DNA of 64,000 nucleotides from Deltaproteobacteria bacterium (GCA_020632695.1 JACKFB010000006.1:231628-295627); one strand, 5' to 3'; counted from the first letter of the stretch, positions 33,121 to 42,431 are shown. Numbers and translations: made by a program. The notes: generated by a model not told the origin, from the sequence alone.

Positions 33121-34626
33121 TCAGCGCACGGGGAACGCCAACGGCAGCGTGAGCTCGACGCGCGTACCATGCCCCAACCGCGAACGCACGACGATCCCGC
33201 CCTGGCTCTCCTGGACGAACGCGTAGACCAGCGCCAGGCCCAGCCCCACGCCCTTCTCGGCGGAGGCGCCGTGGCTGCTGCTGTAGGGCTCGAAGATACG
33301 ATGGAGGCGCTCGGGCGCGATGCCCACGCCGGTGTCGGTGACCTGGATGCGCGCGCAGCGAGCGTCGGGCAGCGATGGGAACTGCTGGCGCAGCGAGTGG
33401 GGCGGCGTGCCGGCGGAGACCTCGACGCGCAGGGTGCCGCCGCGGGGCATGGCGGTGACGGCGTTGCGGAGGATGTGCCGGACGCTGGACGCGAGCTGCT
33501 CGCGCGACACCCGCGCCGGCAGCGCGTCGGCGGCCACGTCGACGACGACCTCCACGTCCTGGGGGGCGCGGCTGGCGAAGTCGCTGGCGGTGGCCCAGAC
33601 CACCTCCGCCACGTCGAGGGTCTGGGTCGTCTGTGGGCTGCCCTGGCGGAGCTGGCCCAGCATGCTCACCACGTGGGTGACCTGCCCGGCCGCGTCGGCG
33701 ATCTGCGCCAGGTAGCGCCGCTTGCGCCCGTCGGTCTCCTGGGCCAGCAGCAGCTCGGCGTAGCCCGCGACCGCGGTCATGGTGTTGTTGATGTCGTGGG
33801 CGACTCCGCCGGCCAGCCGCGCCGTGGCCTCCATCGCCTCGGCCTGACGCGCGCGCCGCTCCAGGCTCCGCTGGCTCGCCACGTCCTGCAGCACGATCAG
33901 CGCGCCGATGACCGCCCCGACGTCGTCCCGCACCGGCACGCCCGCGTAGTTCACCCACACGTCCTCGCCGACGAGGCTGGTCAGGCGCAGCTCGCGCTCG
34001 AAGGGCTCTCCGCGCAGCAGCCCGTCGATGTAGGGCTGCAGGCCGGCCTCGCGATAGAGGTCCAGGGCGGCGATGTTGTGCTGCAGCGTCTCGCTCGACA
34101 TCGACGGCGGCAGCCCGATGATGCGCCGGTAGCGCGCGTTCATCGCCAGGACGTGGCCATCGGCGCGCGTCACCAGCAGCCCCAGCGGGGCCGCGTCGAA
34201 GGTGCGGCGCGCCATGGCCCCGGGGAAGAGCGCCGACTCCGCGGGCGGCGGCACCTCGCGCACCGTCAGGTTCCACGCGCGCGGCGGGCCCGACCCGACG
34301 CAGACCGGCCCAGCGTCCAGCGCCACCCAGCTCGAGCGGCGCCCGTCGCGCTGCAGCTCGGCGATGGACAGACCGCGCGCGGCGCCTGCGTCCAGGGCGC
34401 GGCGCAGCGGCAGCTCGGCCGGCGGCACCGGGTCCCCGTCGATGACGAAGACCCCCTCGAGGCAGCGCTCGACCGCGGCGAGGTCGGGCGCGTCCGCGAG
34501 GCCGGCGATGCGCGCCGCCAGCCAGTCGTTGCAGAGGATACGACGGTGGGGCGCCCCTGCCTCGAGGAGCAGGATCCCCACCGGCAGACCCGCGAGGGTC
34601 GCAGCCTCGACCTCGCCCGGACGCAT
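33121..34626 (-). CDS. soluble PAS-domain sensor histidine kinase
   Basis: 501 residues from ATG 34626, with AAGGGGA upstream. No membrane helix is visible, so it should be cytoplasmic. Two PAS-like regions (residues about 10-125 and 140-260, the second with the RADGHVLAMNARYRRIIGL start and VLQDVASQRSLE end) precede the dimerisation helix with the phospho-acceptor His in GGVAHDINNTMTAVAGYAEL near residue 275. The ATPase domain has HILRNAVTAM (N box), DTGVGI (G1) and KGVGLGLALVY (G2). This NtrB-like layout normally phosphorylates a partner regulator, but none is encoded nearby, so it is an orphan kinase here. Confidence 0.94.
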   Translation of the reverse strand: MRPGEVEAATLAGLPVGILLLEAGAPHRRILCNDWLAARIAGLADAPDLAAVERCLEGVFVIDGDPVPPAELPLRRALDAGAARGLSIAELQRDGRRSSWVALDAGPVCVGSGPPRAWNLTVREVPPPAESALFPGAMARRTFDAAPLGLLVTRADGHVLAMNARYRRIIGLPPSMSSETLQHNIAALDLYREAGLQPYIDGLLRGEPFERELRLTSLVGEDVWVNYAGVPVRDDVGAVIGALIVLQDVASQRSLERRARQAEAMEATARLAGGVAHDINNTMTAVAGYAELLLAQETDGRKRRYLAQIADAAGQVTHVVSMLGQLRQGSPQTTQTLDVAEVVWATASDFASRAPQDVEVVVDVAADALPARVSREQLASSVRHILRNAVTAMPRGGTLRVEVSAGTPPHSLRQQFPSLPDARCARIQVTDTGVGIAPERLHRIFEPYSSSHGASAEKGVGLGLALVYAFVQESQGGIVVRSRLGHGTRVELTLPLAFPVR

Positions 34627-34767
34627 CGTCCCGAATTCCCCTTCTCTCGGCCCGACGGGCCGGCGCGAGAGCGCGCAGTTGCACCATCCAACGTCCGGTC
34701 GCCGGTAGTCAACCGCGGGGAGGCCGCGTCAACTGCCGCGCTGCGATGCAGCAAAGCGGCGCGCCGC

Positions 34768-34796
34768 TTGCCTTTCCGGGCGCCACGGTCTCTAGT
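34768..34796 (+). promoter_or_regulatory. candidate promoter giving a leaderless methyltransferase transcript
   Basis: TTGCCT (34768-34773), a 17-base spacer and TCTAGT (34791-34796) match four of six bases at each element. The GTG start at 34804 would fall at the expected transcription start, and no ribosome-binding sequence precedes it. Confidence 0.4.
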
Positions 34797-34803
34797 CTTG
34801 CGC

Positions 34804-36075
34804 GTGACGAGCCGCCGCACCAAGGGGCCCGAGCGGCCCTCCGCATCCAAGCCCGGCGCCGACCCGCAGCGGCCAGGACGCCGCCGCGCGCTCAGCCACG
34901 TGGGCGGCGCGGTGCGGGCCGCCGGCGACCCGGAGCTGGCCCGGGCCCTGGAGGTCGCCGCCCGGCCGGCGCCGGGCGATGACGGGCGGGCGCTGACCCA
35001 CGGATTCCACGCCTGGTCGGCGCGGATGCACCCGCACACGGCGGCCGCGCTGATTCGCGACGTGGCGGCGCCGGGCGGGGTGGCCGACCCCTTCATGGGC
35101 GGCGGCACCGTCCTGGTCGAGGCGCTGTGCGCAGGCAGGCCAGCGCTCGGCGCGGACATCAACCCGGTGGCCCTGGAGGTCGCCTGGGCGCGGACGCGCC
35201 TGTGGAGCCTGGGGCGGTCGGGGCGCCTCGTGGGCGTCGCCGAGTCGGTGGCAGAGCGGGCGCGGGAGATCCTGGCCAGCGAGCCGGTGCCCCGCGGGCT
35301 GCGAGAGCTGGAGGGCGGCTGGTATGACCCGCCGGCGCTCGCCGACCTCTGGAGCCTGGACGAGGCCATCGCCGAGCTCCAGGACACGGGGCTCAGGCGC
35401 ATGATGCGCGCGTGTCTGTCCTCGCTGGTGGTGAAGGCGTCGCGGCAGCGCTCCGACTCGGTCGCCGAGCTGGACGCCGACCACGGCTGGGTGCCGGCCG
35501 GGCGCGTGCCCGAGTGGCTGGTGCGGCGCGCCGACGAGCACGCGCGCTCGCTCGTGGCGCTGCGCGAGGCGGTCCCGGCGGGCACCGACGAGCCGCGGCT
35601 GGCCCTCCGCGACGCCCGCGCCGAGGTGCCGGCGTTCGCGGGGACGGTGGGGCTGGTGCTGACCTCGCCGCCCTATCCGGGCGTCTACGACTACGTGCAG
35701 CATCAGGCGCGCCGCTACGCCCTGTTCCGGCTGGACGCGCGGGAGGCGGCGGACCAGGAGATCGGTGCGCGGCGCCAGAGCGTGCGCGCGGGGTGGATGT
35801 CGGTGGCGTGGCGCTTCGAGCAGGACCTCGGGGCGGCGCTGACGGCCTGGCGTCCCTGGCTGGCCCCTGGCGGGCGGGTGGCGCTGGTCATCGGCGACGG
35901 CGAGCACCCCGAGCGGGTCATCCGGGTGCTGCCGCTCATCGAGCGCGCGGCGGCGGCGGCCGAGCTGGTGGTGATGGCCTCGGTGAGCCAGCAGCGCCCG
36001 GTGTTCGGCCCGGCCCGCGCCCAGGGCGACGAGCATCGCGAGGAGCACATCGTCCTGCTGGAGGCCGCCGGGTGA
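34804..36075 (+). CDS. SAM-dependent DNA/RNA methyltransferase with SPPY motif
   Basis: 423 residues from GTG 34804. A basic, Pro-rich lead is followed by ARMHPHTAAALIRDV, then the SAM-binding motif ADPFMGGGTVLVEALCAG with GADINPVALE (motif I region, about residues 97-122) and, 180 residues later, the catalytic motif LTSPPYPGVYDYVQ. Motif I before SPPY differs from the beta-class N4/N6 order and recalls TRM11-like or gamma-type amino methyltransferases. Adenine-N6 or cytosine-N4 methylation of DNA, or guanosine-N2 of tRNA, are all possible. There is no restriction gene beside it. It overlaps the MazG-like gene as GTGA. Confidence 0.85.
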   Translation: MTSRRTKGPERPSASKPGADPQRPGRRRALSHVGGAVRAAGDPELARALEVAARPAPGDDGRALTHGFHAWSARMHPHTAAALIRDVAAPGGVADPFMGGGTVLVEALCAGRPALGADINPVALEVAWARTRLWSLGRSGRLVGVAESVAERAREILASEPVPRGLRELEGGWYDPPALADLWSLDEAIAELQDTGLRRMMRACLSSLVVKASRQRSDSVAELDADHGWVPAGRVPEWLVRRADEHARSLVALREAVPAGTDEPRLALRDARAEVPAFAGTVGLVLTSPPYPGVYDYVQHQARRYALFRLDAREAADQEIGARRQSVRAGWMSVAWRFEQDLGAALTAWRPWLAPGGRVALVIGDGEHPERVIRVLPLIERAAAAAELVVMASVSQQRPVFGPARAQGDEHREEHIVLLEAAG

Positions 36076-36464
36076 GCGACGAGCGCCACTTCACCGACGC
36101 CCACACGCCCATCGCCGCGGTCGCGGACCGGCTGCGGGCCTTCAACCGCGAGCGGGACTGGGAGCAGTTCCACACGCCCAAGGACCTGGCCATCGCACTG
36201 AGCGTGGAGGCGGGCGAGCTGCTGGAGCCATTCTTGTGGAAGCGGCCGGACGATGCCTTGGCCCGCGAGGCGATCGAGGAGGAGCTGGCCGACGTGCTCA
36301 TCTGCGCCATCAACCTCTCGCAGCGCCTGGGCGTGGACCTGCTGGCGGCGGTGGAGCGGAAGATCGCCCGCAACGCCGAGCGCTACCCCGTGAGCCTGGC
36401 GCGCGGCCGGGCAGACAAGCACGATGTCCTGAGAGAGGGCGTCGAGCCGGGAGGGGAGGGGTGA
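36072..36464 (+). CDS. MazG-like nucleotide pyrophosphohydrolase (dCTP pyrophosphatase type)
   Basis: 130 residues from GTG 36072. It resembles the all-alpha RS21-C6/DCTPP1 group of NTP pyrophosphatases, which remove non-canonical or excess nucleotides. The metal motif is split as VEAGELLEPFLWK and EELADVLICAINL (ExxE and ExxD), and RDWEQFHTPKDLAIALSVEA is the usual lead. Overlaps of 4 bases with the methyltransferase and moeA suggest one translationally coupled transcript, though no functional link between the three is obvious. Confidence 0.92.
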   Translation: MSDERHFTDAHTPIAAVADRLRAFNRERDWEQFHTPKDLAIALSVEAGELLEPFLWKRPDDALAREAIEEELADVLICAINLSQRLGVDLLAAVERKIARNAERYPVSLARGRADKHDVLREGVEPGGEG

Positions 36465-37699
36465 AGGCGCACATCGAGCTCGAGGAGGCGTCGGAGATCG
36501 TGGGACGGGCGGCGTCCGAGGCGTGGGCGCGGCGGGCTGCCGGGGCCACCGAGGAGCTGGCGCTGGGCGACGCGGTCGGGCGCGTGCTGGCGGGCGATGT
36601 GCGGGCGGATCGGGACCAGCCCCCCTTCGACCGGGCGGCGATGGACGGCTACGCCCTGCGAGCGGCCGACGCGGCGGGCGAGCGCCAGCGGCTGGCGGTC
36701 GTGGGCGAGGTCGCCGCGGGCACGGCGTGGGAGGGGGAGCTGCCGGCTGGGGCGGCGGTGGCGATCATGACCGGCGCGCCGGTCCCGCCGGGCGCCGACG
36801 CGGTGCAGATGGTCGAGCGCTGCCGCGAGCTCGGCCCGGCGGCGGTGGAGATCGGTGGGCCGGTGCGGGCCGGTCAGCACATCGCTCCGCGCGGCGAGGA
36901 TCTGCGGGCCGGCGACGTGGTGGCCCGGGCCGGCGCCCGCGTCGAGGGCTTGCTGGCCGGCGCGCTCGCCTCGGTCGGGGCCGCGCGCGTCCCGGTGGTC
37001 GCGCGCCCCACGGTGGCCATCGTGGGCACCGGTGATGAGCTGGTGGACATCAGCCAGTCGCCGGGTCCGGCGGCGATCCGCGACAGCAACCGCTACACCC
37101 TGGAGGCGCTGGCCCACGCAGCCGGCGCTCGGGTGGTGCTGGTCGAGCGCGTCGCCGACGACCCGGCCGCCCTCGCAGCGGCGGTCGCCCGCGGCCTGCG
37201 AGCGGACGTGCTGGTCCTCTCGGGCGGCGTCAGCGCCGGCCGCTACGACCTGGTGGTCGGCGCGCTCGCGGAGGCGGGGGTGTCGCTGGCCTTCCACAAG
37301 GTGGCGATCAAGCCCGGCAAGCCCATGGTCTTCGGCACCCATCCCGGCGGCCTCGTGTTCGGCCTGCCGGGGAACCCGGTGAGCACCTTCGTGACCGGGG
37401 TGCTGCTGCTGGCGCCCGCCCTCCGCGCGCTCGGCGGGCAGGGCGCGGCGTGGCCACGGGCGCTCCAGGCCCGGCTCCTGGCGCCCATCGAGGCGACCAC
37501 CGAGCGCACCACCTTCCACCCCGGCCGCCTCGAGGTCGCCGCCGACGGCGCGCTGGCGGTCACGCCCGTGGGGTGGAACGGCAGCGGGGACCAGAGCGGC
37601 TTCGCGCGCGGCGACTGCTTCATCCGGCGCGAGGCCCGCAGCGAGCGCGTGGAGCCGGGCGAGCGGGTCTCGGCGATCGTCTGGCGCTGGCCCTGGTAG
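36461..37699 (+). CDS. moeA: molybdopterin molybdenumtransferase MoeA
   Basis: 412 residues from GTG 36461, overlapping the previous stop as GTGA, with GGAGGGGAGG just before it. It inserts molybdate into adenylated molybdopterin. Domains in order: PPFDRAAMDGYALRA, IMTGAPVPPGADAVQMVE, the MoCF domain with VAIVGTGDEL and VLSGGVSAGRYDLV, then KVAIKPGKPMVFG with LPGNPVSTFV, and the C-terminal domain with GDQSGFARGDCFI. The enzyme must serve molybdoenzymes encoded elsewhere; ActB proteins do not carry the cofactor. Last gene of the methyltransferase operon. Confidence 0.96.
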   Translation: MKAHIELEEASEIVGRAASEAWARRAAGATEELALGDAVGRVLAGDVRADRDQPPFDRAAMDGYALRAADAAGERQRLAVVGEVAAGTAWEGELPAGAAVAIMTGAPVPPGADAVQMVERCRELGPAAVEIGGPVRAGQHIAPRGEDLRAGDVVARAGARVEGLLAGALASVGAARVPVVARPTVAIVGTGDELVDISQSPGPAAIRDSNRYTLEALAHAAGARVVLVERVADDPAALAAAVARGLRADVLVLSGGVSAGRYDLVVGALAEAGVSLAFHKVAIKPGKPMVFGTHPGGLVFGLPGNPVSTFVTGVLLLAPALRALGGQGAAWPRALQARLLAPIEATTERTTFHPGRLEVAADGALAVTPVGWNGSGDQSGFARGDCFIRREARSERVEPGERVSAIVWRWPW

Positions 37700-37756
37700 G
37701 CTGAGGCGGCCGTCTGGAGGGGCGAGCACGCCGAGGGCGGGCGCCAGCGCGTCAGG

Positions 37757-38191
37757 TCAGCCCTTGCCGCGGAAGGTGGGGTTGGCGCCGGCCTCGCGCC
37801 ACGCGCGGAAGCGCCCGCGGCTCTGCGCCAGCGCGTCCGGGGTGCGGTGGTCGACCAGCTCGATGACGTGGGCGAACCCGCCGGCGAACTCGAAGCTGCA
37901 CGGCGCCTCTTGCACCAGCACCTCGGCCGCGACCGGCCGCTCCTGGGCCGTCACCAGGACCACGCGCGCCTCGGGGTCGGCCGGCGCGGCCCCGGGCCGG
38001 ACCTGCTCGTGCGGGATGAAGGACTCCTGCTTCCAGCTCCACAGGTAGAGGTCCAGCGCCTCCGCCGCCCCCGCGTCCGCGCAGTGGACGATCACCCCCA
38101 TCCCCCGCTCCCAGGCGGCCTCGACCAGCCGGGCGATGCGCGGCAGGCGCTCGTCGGGGGCGCAGTCGTAGAAGGTCACCACCGGCGTCAT
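37757..38191 (-). CDS. holC: DNA polymerase III subunit chi (HolC-like)
   Basis: 144 residues from ATG 38191. It matches HolC, which joins the clamp loader to single-strand binding protein: VVTFYDCAPDERLPRIARLV, VIVHCADAGAAEALDLYLWS, the FIPHEQV segment (as in SFLPH of chi) and ELVDHRTPDALAQSRGRFRAW. The length is the usual 140-150 residues. It overlaps the upstream unknown gene by 4 bases (ATGA). Confidence 0.88.
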   Translation of the reverse strand: MTPVVTFYDCAPDERLPRIARLVEAAWERGMGVIVHCADAGAAEALDLYLWSWKQESFIPHEQVRPGAAPADPEARVVLVTAQERPVAAEVLVQEAPCSFEFAGGFAHVIELVDHRTPDALAQSRGRFRAWREAGANPTFRGKG

Positions 38192-38625
38192 GGCCCGGCC
38201 TCCTCGAGGCGCACCACGCGATCGAGCAGGTCCACACTCAGCCGCGTCCCCTCCTGGGCGCAGGTGAGGTAGCCCACGTCACTTCCCCGCGGCTCGGTGG
38301 ACACCTCCTCCAGCACCTCGGCGCACAGCGCGTCGAAGTCCTCCGCGTCGCCACCGTCGGACCTCAGCGCCACGCTCACCAGCCCCTCCCAGGTGAAGGT
38401 GCACTCGGCGGTGACCGCCACGCCGCACGCCAACGGCACTTGCGATACGATGAGGGTCTGGACATCCTCCGCCCGGCGGACGACCTCTGCGGTCGGCCAC
38501 CGCCGGACGAGCTGGTCCGGCTCCGCTCCCCACTCGATGCCGAGGACACTCCCGATGATCGGCGCCAAGATGCGATCCGTTGTCCCGGCCTGCTGGGCGG
38601 CCAGGGGCGACCTCCAGCGCGGCAC
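38188..38625 (-). CDS. hypothetical protein upstream of holC
   Basis: 145 residues from GTG 38625. No signal peptide or membrane helix. The segment SVLGIEWGAEPDQLVRRWPT is followed by alternating strands (TLIVSQVPLACGVAVTAECTF), then LDRVVRLEEAGP at the end. Three Cys occur (ACGV, AECT, DALC) plus one in LTCAQEG. I recognise no family. The overlap with holC suggests coexpression. Confidence 0.7.
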   Translation of the reverse strand: MPRWRSPLAAQQAGTTDRILAPIIGSVLGIEWGAEPDQLVRRWPTAEVVRRAEDVQTLIVSQVPLACGVAVTAECTFTWEGLVSVALRSDGGDAEDFDALCAEVLEEVSTEPRGSDVGYLTCAQEGTRLSVDLLDRVVRLEEAGP

Positions 38626-38682
38626 GGCGACGGTCTCGGCGATAGCAGCCGCGCGGCCACAGCGTCAACGGCGGTGCCCGCG

Positions 38683-39564
38683 ATGACCTCCTACGAGCGC
38701 CGCGCGCCCGGGCTCCGCGCCGACGGCATCGGCCGCCTCGAGCCGCGCCATCGCTTCGCCGCCGTGCGCTTCCTCTCCCAGGAGGTGGCCCACAACGCGT
38801 ACCTGCTGGCCCAGATCGACCGCGGCGCCATCGGCCGCGACGACGTGGCCGGGCCGATGCTGGGCCACTGGACCGCCGGAGAGCTCGACGGCATCTGCGT
38901 GTTCGGCAGCAACCTGGTCTTCTCGCGGCCGGCCTCCGACGCCGCCATCGTCGCCTTCGCCGACTACGCCGCCCAGGCGCGCTTCCGCGTGTGGGTCATC
39001 GTGGGCGAGGATCGCGGCGTCGATCGCTTCATGGACCGGTACGGCCGTGGCCAGCGCGGCATCCGGGTCGAGCGACCCGACCAGCGGCTCTACTGCCTGC
39101 GGCCCGGCGAGCTGACCTCCGATGCCCGCTCGTCGGAGGTGCGCCAGGCGGACATCACCGAGGTGGAGCTGCTCATGGAGGCGGACCGCGCCATGGTGGA
39201 GGAGGAGCTGGGCTTCGACCCCTTCGCCAGCGATCTCAACAGCTTCCGCGAGGGCTGGCGCCGGCGGGTGCGCGAGGGGCGGAGCTGGGTGGTGGGCGAG
39301 CCGGGCGAGCCCCTGCGCTTCAAGGCCGACCAGAGCGCGGCGGCCAGCCAGGTCGTGCAGCTCGCCGGGATCTTCACCCACCCGCGGTGGCGCCGCCGGG
39401 GCATCGCCCGCGGGGCGGTCGCCGAGGTGTGCCGCGCGCTGCTGCGCACGACCCCGCTGGTCACCCTCTACGTGCACGCCGACAACGAGCCGGCCATCCG
39501 GCTCTACGAGGGCCTGGGGTTCCGCGAGGCGGGCCGGGTGCGCTCGGTGTGGTTCGACCTCTGA
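38683..39564 (+). CDS. GNAT family N-acetyltransferase with N-terminal DUF4081-like domain
   Basis: 293 residues from ATG 38683; GTG 38674 is an alternative. The C-terminal half is a GNAT fold with the acetyl-CoA loop in AGIFTHPRWRRRGIARGAV (R/QxxGxG/A) and the end pattern YVHADNEPAIRLYEGLGFRE. The N-terminal half (RFLSQEVAHNAYLLAQIDRG and GELDGICVFGSNLVFSRPAS) resembles the DUF4081 regulatory half of two-domain GNAT proteins. The acceptor is unknown. It lies alone between divergent and convergent neighbours. Confidence 0.92.
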   Translation: MTSYERRAPGLRADGIGRLEPRHRFAAVRFLSQEVAHNAYLLAQIDRGAIGRDDVAGPMLGHWTAGELDGICVFGSNLVFSRPASDAAIVAFADYAAQARFRVWVIVGEDRGVDRFMDRYGRGQRGIRVERPDQRLYCLRPGELTSDARSSEVRQADITEVELLMEADRAMVEEELGFDPFASDLNSFREGWRRRVREGRSWVVGEPGEPLRFKADQSAAASQVVQLAGIFTHPRWRRRGIARGAVAEVCRALLRTTPLVTLYVHADNEPAIRLYEGLGFREAGRVRSVWFDL

Positions 39565-39648
39565 GCGGCGGCACCCCCTGACGACGGCGTGCGCGCGGCG
39601 GTCCGTCGGGCCACGGTATGGCGCCGGGGGCCCGCGCCGCCGCGCCGG

Positions 39649-41016
39649 TCAGCTCCCGGCGACGGTCATCGATCCCACCCGGAAGCTCGGCGCCGAGCAC
39701 GAGCGCCCCGGGTGGCGGTCGGCGGCGATGCCGTCGATTGCCAGCCACATGGCCTGCAGGGTCGAGGCGATGGTCAGCTCGTGCACCGGCCAGGTCAGCT
39801 CGCCGTCCTCGATCCAGATCCCCGCCGCGCCCTGGCTGTAGTCGCCGGTGACCCCGTTGACCCCGAACCCGAAGAGCTCGGTCACCAGGAGCCCGCGCCG
39901 GGTCGCGCCGACCAGCTCGGCCAGGCTCTGCTCGCCGTTGGCCATCAGGAAGTTCGTCGAGCCGGGGCTGGGGCTCCCGCCCAGGCCGCGCCGCGCGTGC
40001 CGCGTGGTGGTCAGGCCCAGCTTGCGAGCCGTGTAGCTGTCCAGCAGCCAGCTCTGCAGCACCCCCTCGGTGACGATCTCCCGGCGGCGCGTGGCCAGCC
40101 CCTCGCCGTCGAAGGTGCGCGAGCCGGCCCCGCGCACGATGCGCGGGTCATCGACGATGCTGACCTCCGGCGCGGCGATGCGCGTGCCCATGGCGCCCTG
40201 CAGCCAGCTCGACTTCCGGTAGATCGACGCGCCGTTCACCGCCGAGGCGATGCTGCCCAGCAGGCGGCTCGCCACCGGCGCCTCGAAGATGACCGGCACC
40301 TGACAGGTCGACGGCTTGCGCGCGCCCAGGCGCCGCAGGGTCCGGCGCGCCGCCTCCAGCCCCACCTCGCGCGCGCCCTCGAGATCGGCCAGGTGTCGCG
40401 CGTGGCTGTACCAGTGGTCCCGCTGCATCTGGCCGTCGGCCTCGGCCACCGGCGTCACCGAGATGCTGACCGCGCCCGAGCGCCGGTTGCGGTAGTGGCC
40501 GCGGCTGTCGAGCATGTGCAGCTCCGAGGTGCCCCAGGACATCTCGGCCCCTTCGGAGTTCGTCACGCGGGCGTCGCTCTGCCGGGCCGCGTCCTCCGCC
40601 TCCCGCGCCCGGTCGATGGCCTGCTCGACGCCCAGCTCGGCCAGGGCCGGGTCGTACAGATCGAGGTCGCCTCCGGGCGCCTCCCCGGCCAGCGCCTCGT
40701 CGGGCAGCCCGGCGAAGGGATCGGCCGCGATGACCTTGGCCGCCGCGCACGTCCGTTCGACCAGCGCCCGCAGCCTCGCCTCGTCCAGATCGCTCGAGCT
40801 GGTCGTCGCGCTGCGGTCGCCGACGAAGACCCGCAGGCCCACGCCCTTGTCGCGGCTCTGCTTGACCTGCTCGGTCTCGCCCAGGCGCACCCTGACCTCG
40901 GTCGAGCTCCCCTCGACGAACATCGCGTCGGCCGCCGTCGCGCCGTGGCGCGAGGCCTCGTCCAGCATCAGCTCGAGCCAGCGCCTCGGACCCGGCGCCT
41001 GCGCCTCGCCGCTCAT
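39649..41016 (-). CDS. pmbA: TldD/PmbA family protein, PmbA (TldE) type
   Basis: 455 residues from ATG 41016, overlapping the tldD stop as ATGA. It matches the TldE subunit: VKQSRDKGVGLRVFVGDRSA near residue 50, then the VIFEAPVASRLLGSIASAVNG region, STNFLMANGEQSLAELV and FGFGVNGVTGDYSQGAAGIW near the end. TldE has no HExxxH metal site and pairs with TldD to form a heterodimeric metalloprotease that trims unfolded or modified peptides, such as microcin leaders and CcdA. No RiPP precursor is visible nearby. Confidence 0.95.
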   Translation of the reverse strand: MSGEAQAPGPRRWLELMLDEASRHGATAADAMFVEGSSTEVRVRLGETEQVKQSRDKGVGLRVFVGDRSATTSSSDLDEARLRALVERTCAAAKVIAADPFAGLPDEALAGEAPGGDLDLYDPALAELGVEQAIDRAREAEDAARQSDARVTNSEGAEMSWGTSELHMLDSRGHYRNRRSGAVSISVTPVAEADGQMQRDHWYSHARHLADLEGAREVGLEAARRTLRRLGARKPSTCQVPVIFEAPVASRLLGSIASAVNGASIYRKSSWLQGAMGTRIAAPEVSIVDDPRIVRGAGSRTFDGEGLATRRREIVTEGVLQSWLLDSYTARKLGLTTTRHARRGLGGSPSPGSTNFLMANGEQSLAELVGATRRGLLVTELFGFGVNGVTGDYSQGAAGIWIEDGELTWPVHELTIASTLQAMWLAIDGIAADRHPGRSCSAPSFRVGSMTVAGS

Positions 41017-42431
41017 GTGCTCACCCCGCCCACCGTCAGCCGATCGATCCGGATGGTCGGCATCCCCACCCCCACCGGCACGGACTGCCCGTCCTTGCCG
41101 CAGGTGCCGACCCCGCGGTCGAGCTGCAGATCGTGCCCCACCGCGCTCACCCGGGTCAGTACGTCGGGCCCGTTGCCGATGAAGGTCGCGCCCTTGACCG
41201 GCACCGTCACCCGCCCGTCCTCGATGAGCCAGGCCTCCGACCCGCTGAACACGAACTTCCCACTGGTGATGTCCACCTGCCCGCCGCCGAAGGCCACCGC
41301 ATAGATGCCGCGCTTGACGCTGCGGATGATGTCCTCCGGATCGTCCTCACCGGCCAGCATGAAGGTGTTGGTCATGCGCGGCATCGGCACGCTGGCGTAG
41401 GACTCGCGCCGCCCGTTGCCGGTGACCTCCATCCCCATCAGCCGCGCGTTCAAGCGGTCCTGCATGTAGCCGCGCAGGATCCCGTCCTCGATGAGCACCG
41501 TGCGTCGCGTCGGGTTGCCCTCGTCGTCCACGTTGAGGCTGCCGCGGCGGCCGGGGAGGGTGCCGTCGTCGACCACCGTCACCAGCGGGCTGGCCACCTG
41601 CTTGCCCAGCAGCCCCGAGAACGCGCTGGTCCCCTTGCGGTTGAAGTCCCCCTCCAGCCCGTGCCCTATCGCCTCGTGCAGCAGGATCCCTGGCCAGCCG
41701 GGGCCCAGCACCACGTCCATCTCGCCCGCCGGCGAGTCCACCGCCGACAGGTTCAGCACGGCGCGTCGCGCGGCCTCGTCCACCAGCGACGCCCACTCGT
41801 CCTCGCGAGCCAGCGTCTCGAAGTCGAAGCGACCGCCGCCGCCCGCGCTGCCCACCTGCCGATTCTGCCCCTCGACCGCGATGCACGAGATGTTCAGCCG
41901 CACCAGCGGGCGCTCGTCGAACACCACGCGGCCGTCGGCGCGCACCACCGCCACGTGCCGCAGCTCGCAGGCGACGTTGGCGAAGACCTGCTCGATCCGT
42001 GGATCGTGGGCCCTGGCCCGGGCGTCCATCGCCTCGAGCAACGCCAGCTTGTCCTCCAGGCCCTCGTCCACCGCCTGACGCGCGACCGGATACAGGTCGT
42101 GGGACGCGGCGTGCGAGCCCAGGGCGACGACCTGCCCTCCCGACCGATCGCGCGAGATCGCGCGCGCCGCGCGGGCGGCGTCCACCAGCCGGGGCCCGTC
42201 GATGGCGTCCGAGTGCGCGTAGCCGGTGCGGTCGCCTGCCACCGCGCGCACGCCCACCCCCTGGTGCACCGAGCGCGCGGCCTTCTTGACCTGCCCCTCC
42301 TCGAGGGCCAGCCCTTCGCTGGTGACGTGCTCGAAGTAGAGATCGGCGTCGTCGACCTCGTGCCCCAGGATCTCGCCGAGCGCCTTCGCCACCAGCGGCT
42401 CGTCGACACCAAATCGGGCCAGCGCGTCCAT
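41013..42431 (-). CDS. tldD: TldD metalloprotease subunit
   Basis: 472 residues from ATG 42431, with GGGGGAGGA upstream. The metal site is LLHEAIGHGLEGD (HExxxH), with the downstream conserved regions GKQVASPLVTVVDDGTLPG, RRESYASVPMPRMTNTFML and GGQVDITSGKFVFSGSEA. This is the catalytic half of the TldD/TldE protease. It heads a two-gene unit with pmbA. Confidence 0.96.
   Translation of the reverse strand: MDALARFGVDEPLVAKALGEILGHEVDDADLYFEHVTSEGLALEEGQVKKAARSVHQGVGVRAVAGDRTGYAHSDAIDGPRLVDAARAARAISRDRSGGQVVALGSHAASHDLYPVARQAVDEGLEDKLALLEAMDARARAHDPRIEQVFANVACELRHVAVVRADGRVVFDERPLVRLNISCIAVEGQNRQVGSAGGGGRFDFETLAREDEWASLVDEAARRAVLNLSAVDSPAGEMDVVLGPGWPGILLHEAIGHGLEGDFNRKGTSAFSGLLGKQVASPLVTVVDDGTLPGRRGSLNVDDEGNPTRRTVLIEDGILRGYMQDRLNARLMGMEVTGNGRRESYASVPMPRMTNTFMLAGEDDPEDIIRSVKRGIYAVAFGGGQVDITSGKFVFSGSEAWLIEDGRVTVPVKGATFIGNGPDVLTRVSAVGHDLQLDRGVGTCGKDGQSVPVGVGMPTIRIDRLTVGGVST

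Noticed and set aside
34804..36075. A restriction-modification system
   Set aside because: No restriction endonuclease or specificity subunit lies beside the methyltransferase.
39649..42431. tldD/pmbA as part of a RiPP cluster
   Set aside because: No precursor peptide, cyclodehydratase, radical SAM enzyme or exporter is adjacent; the pair is likely a housekeeping protease.
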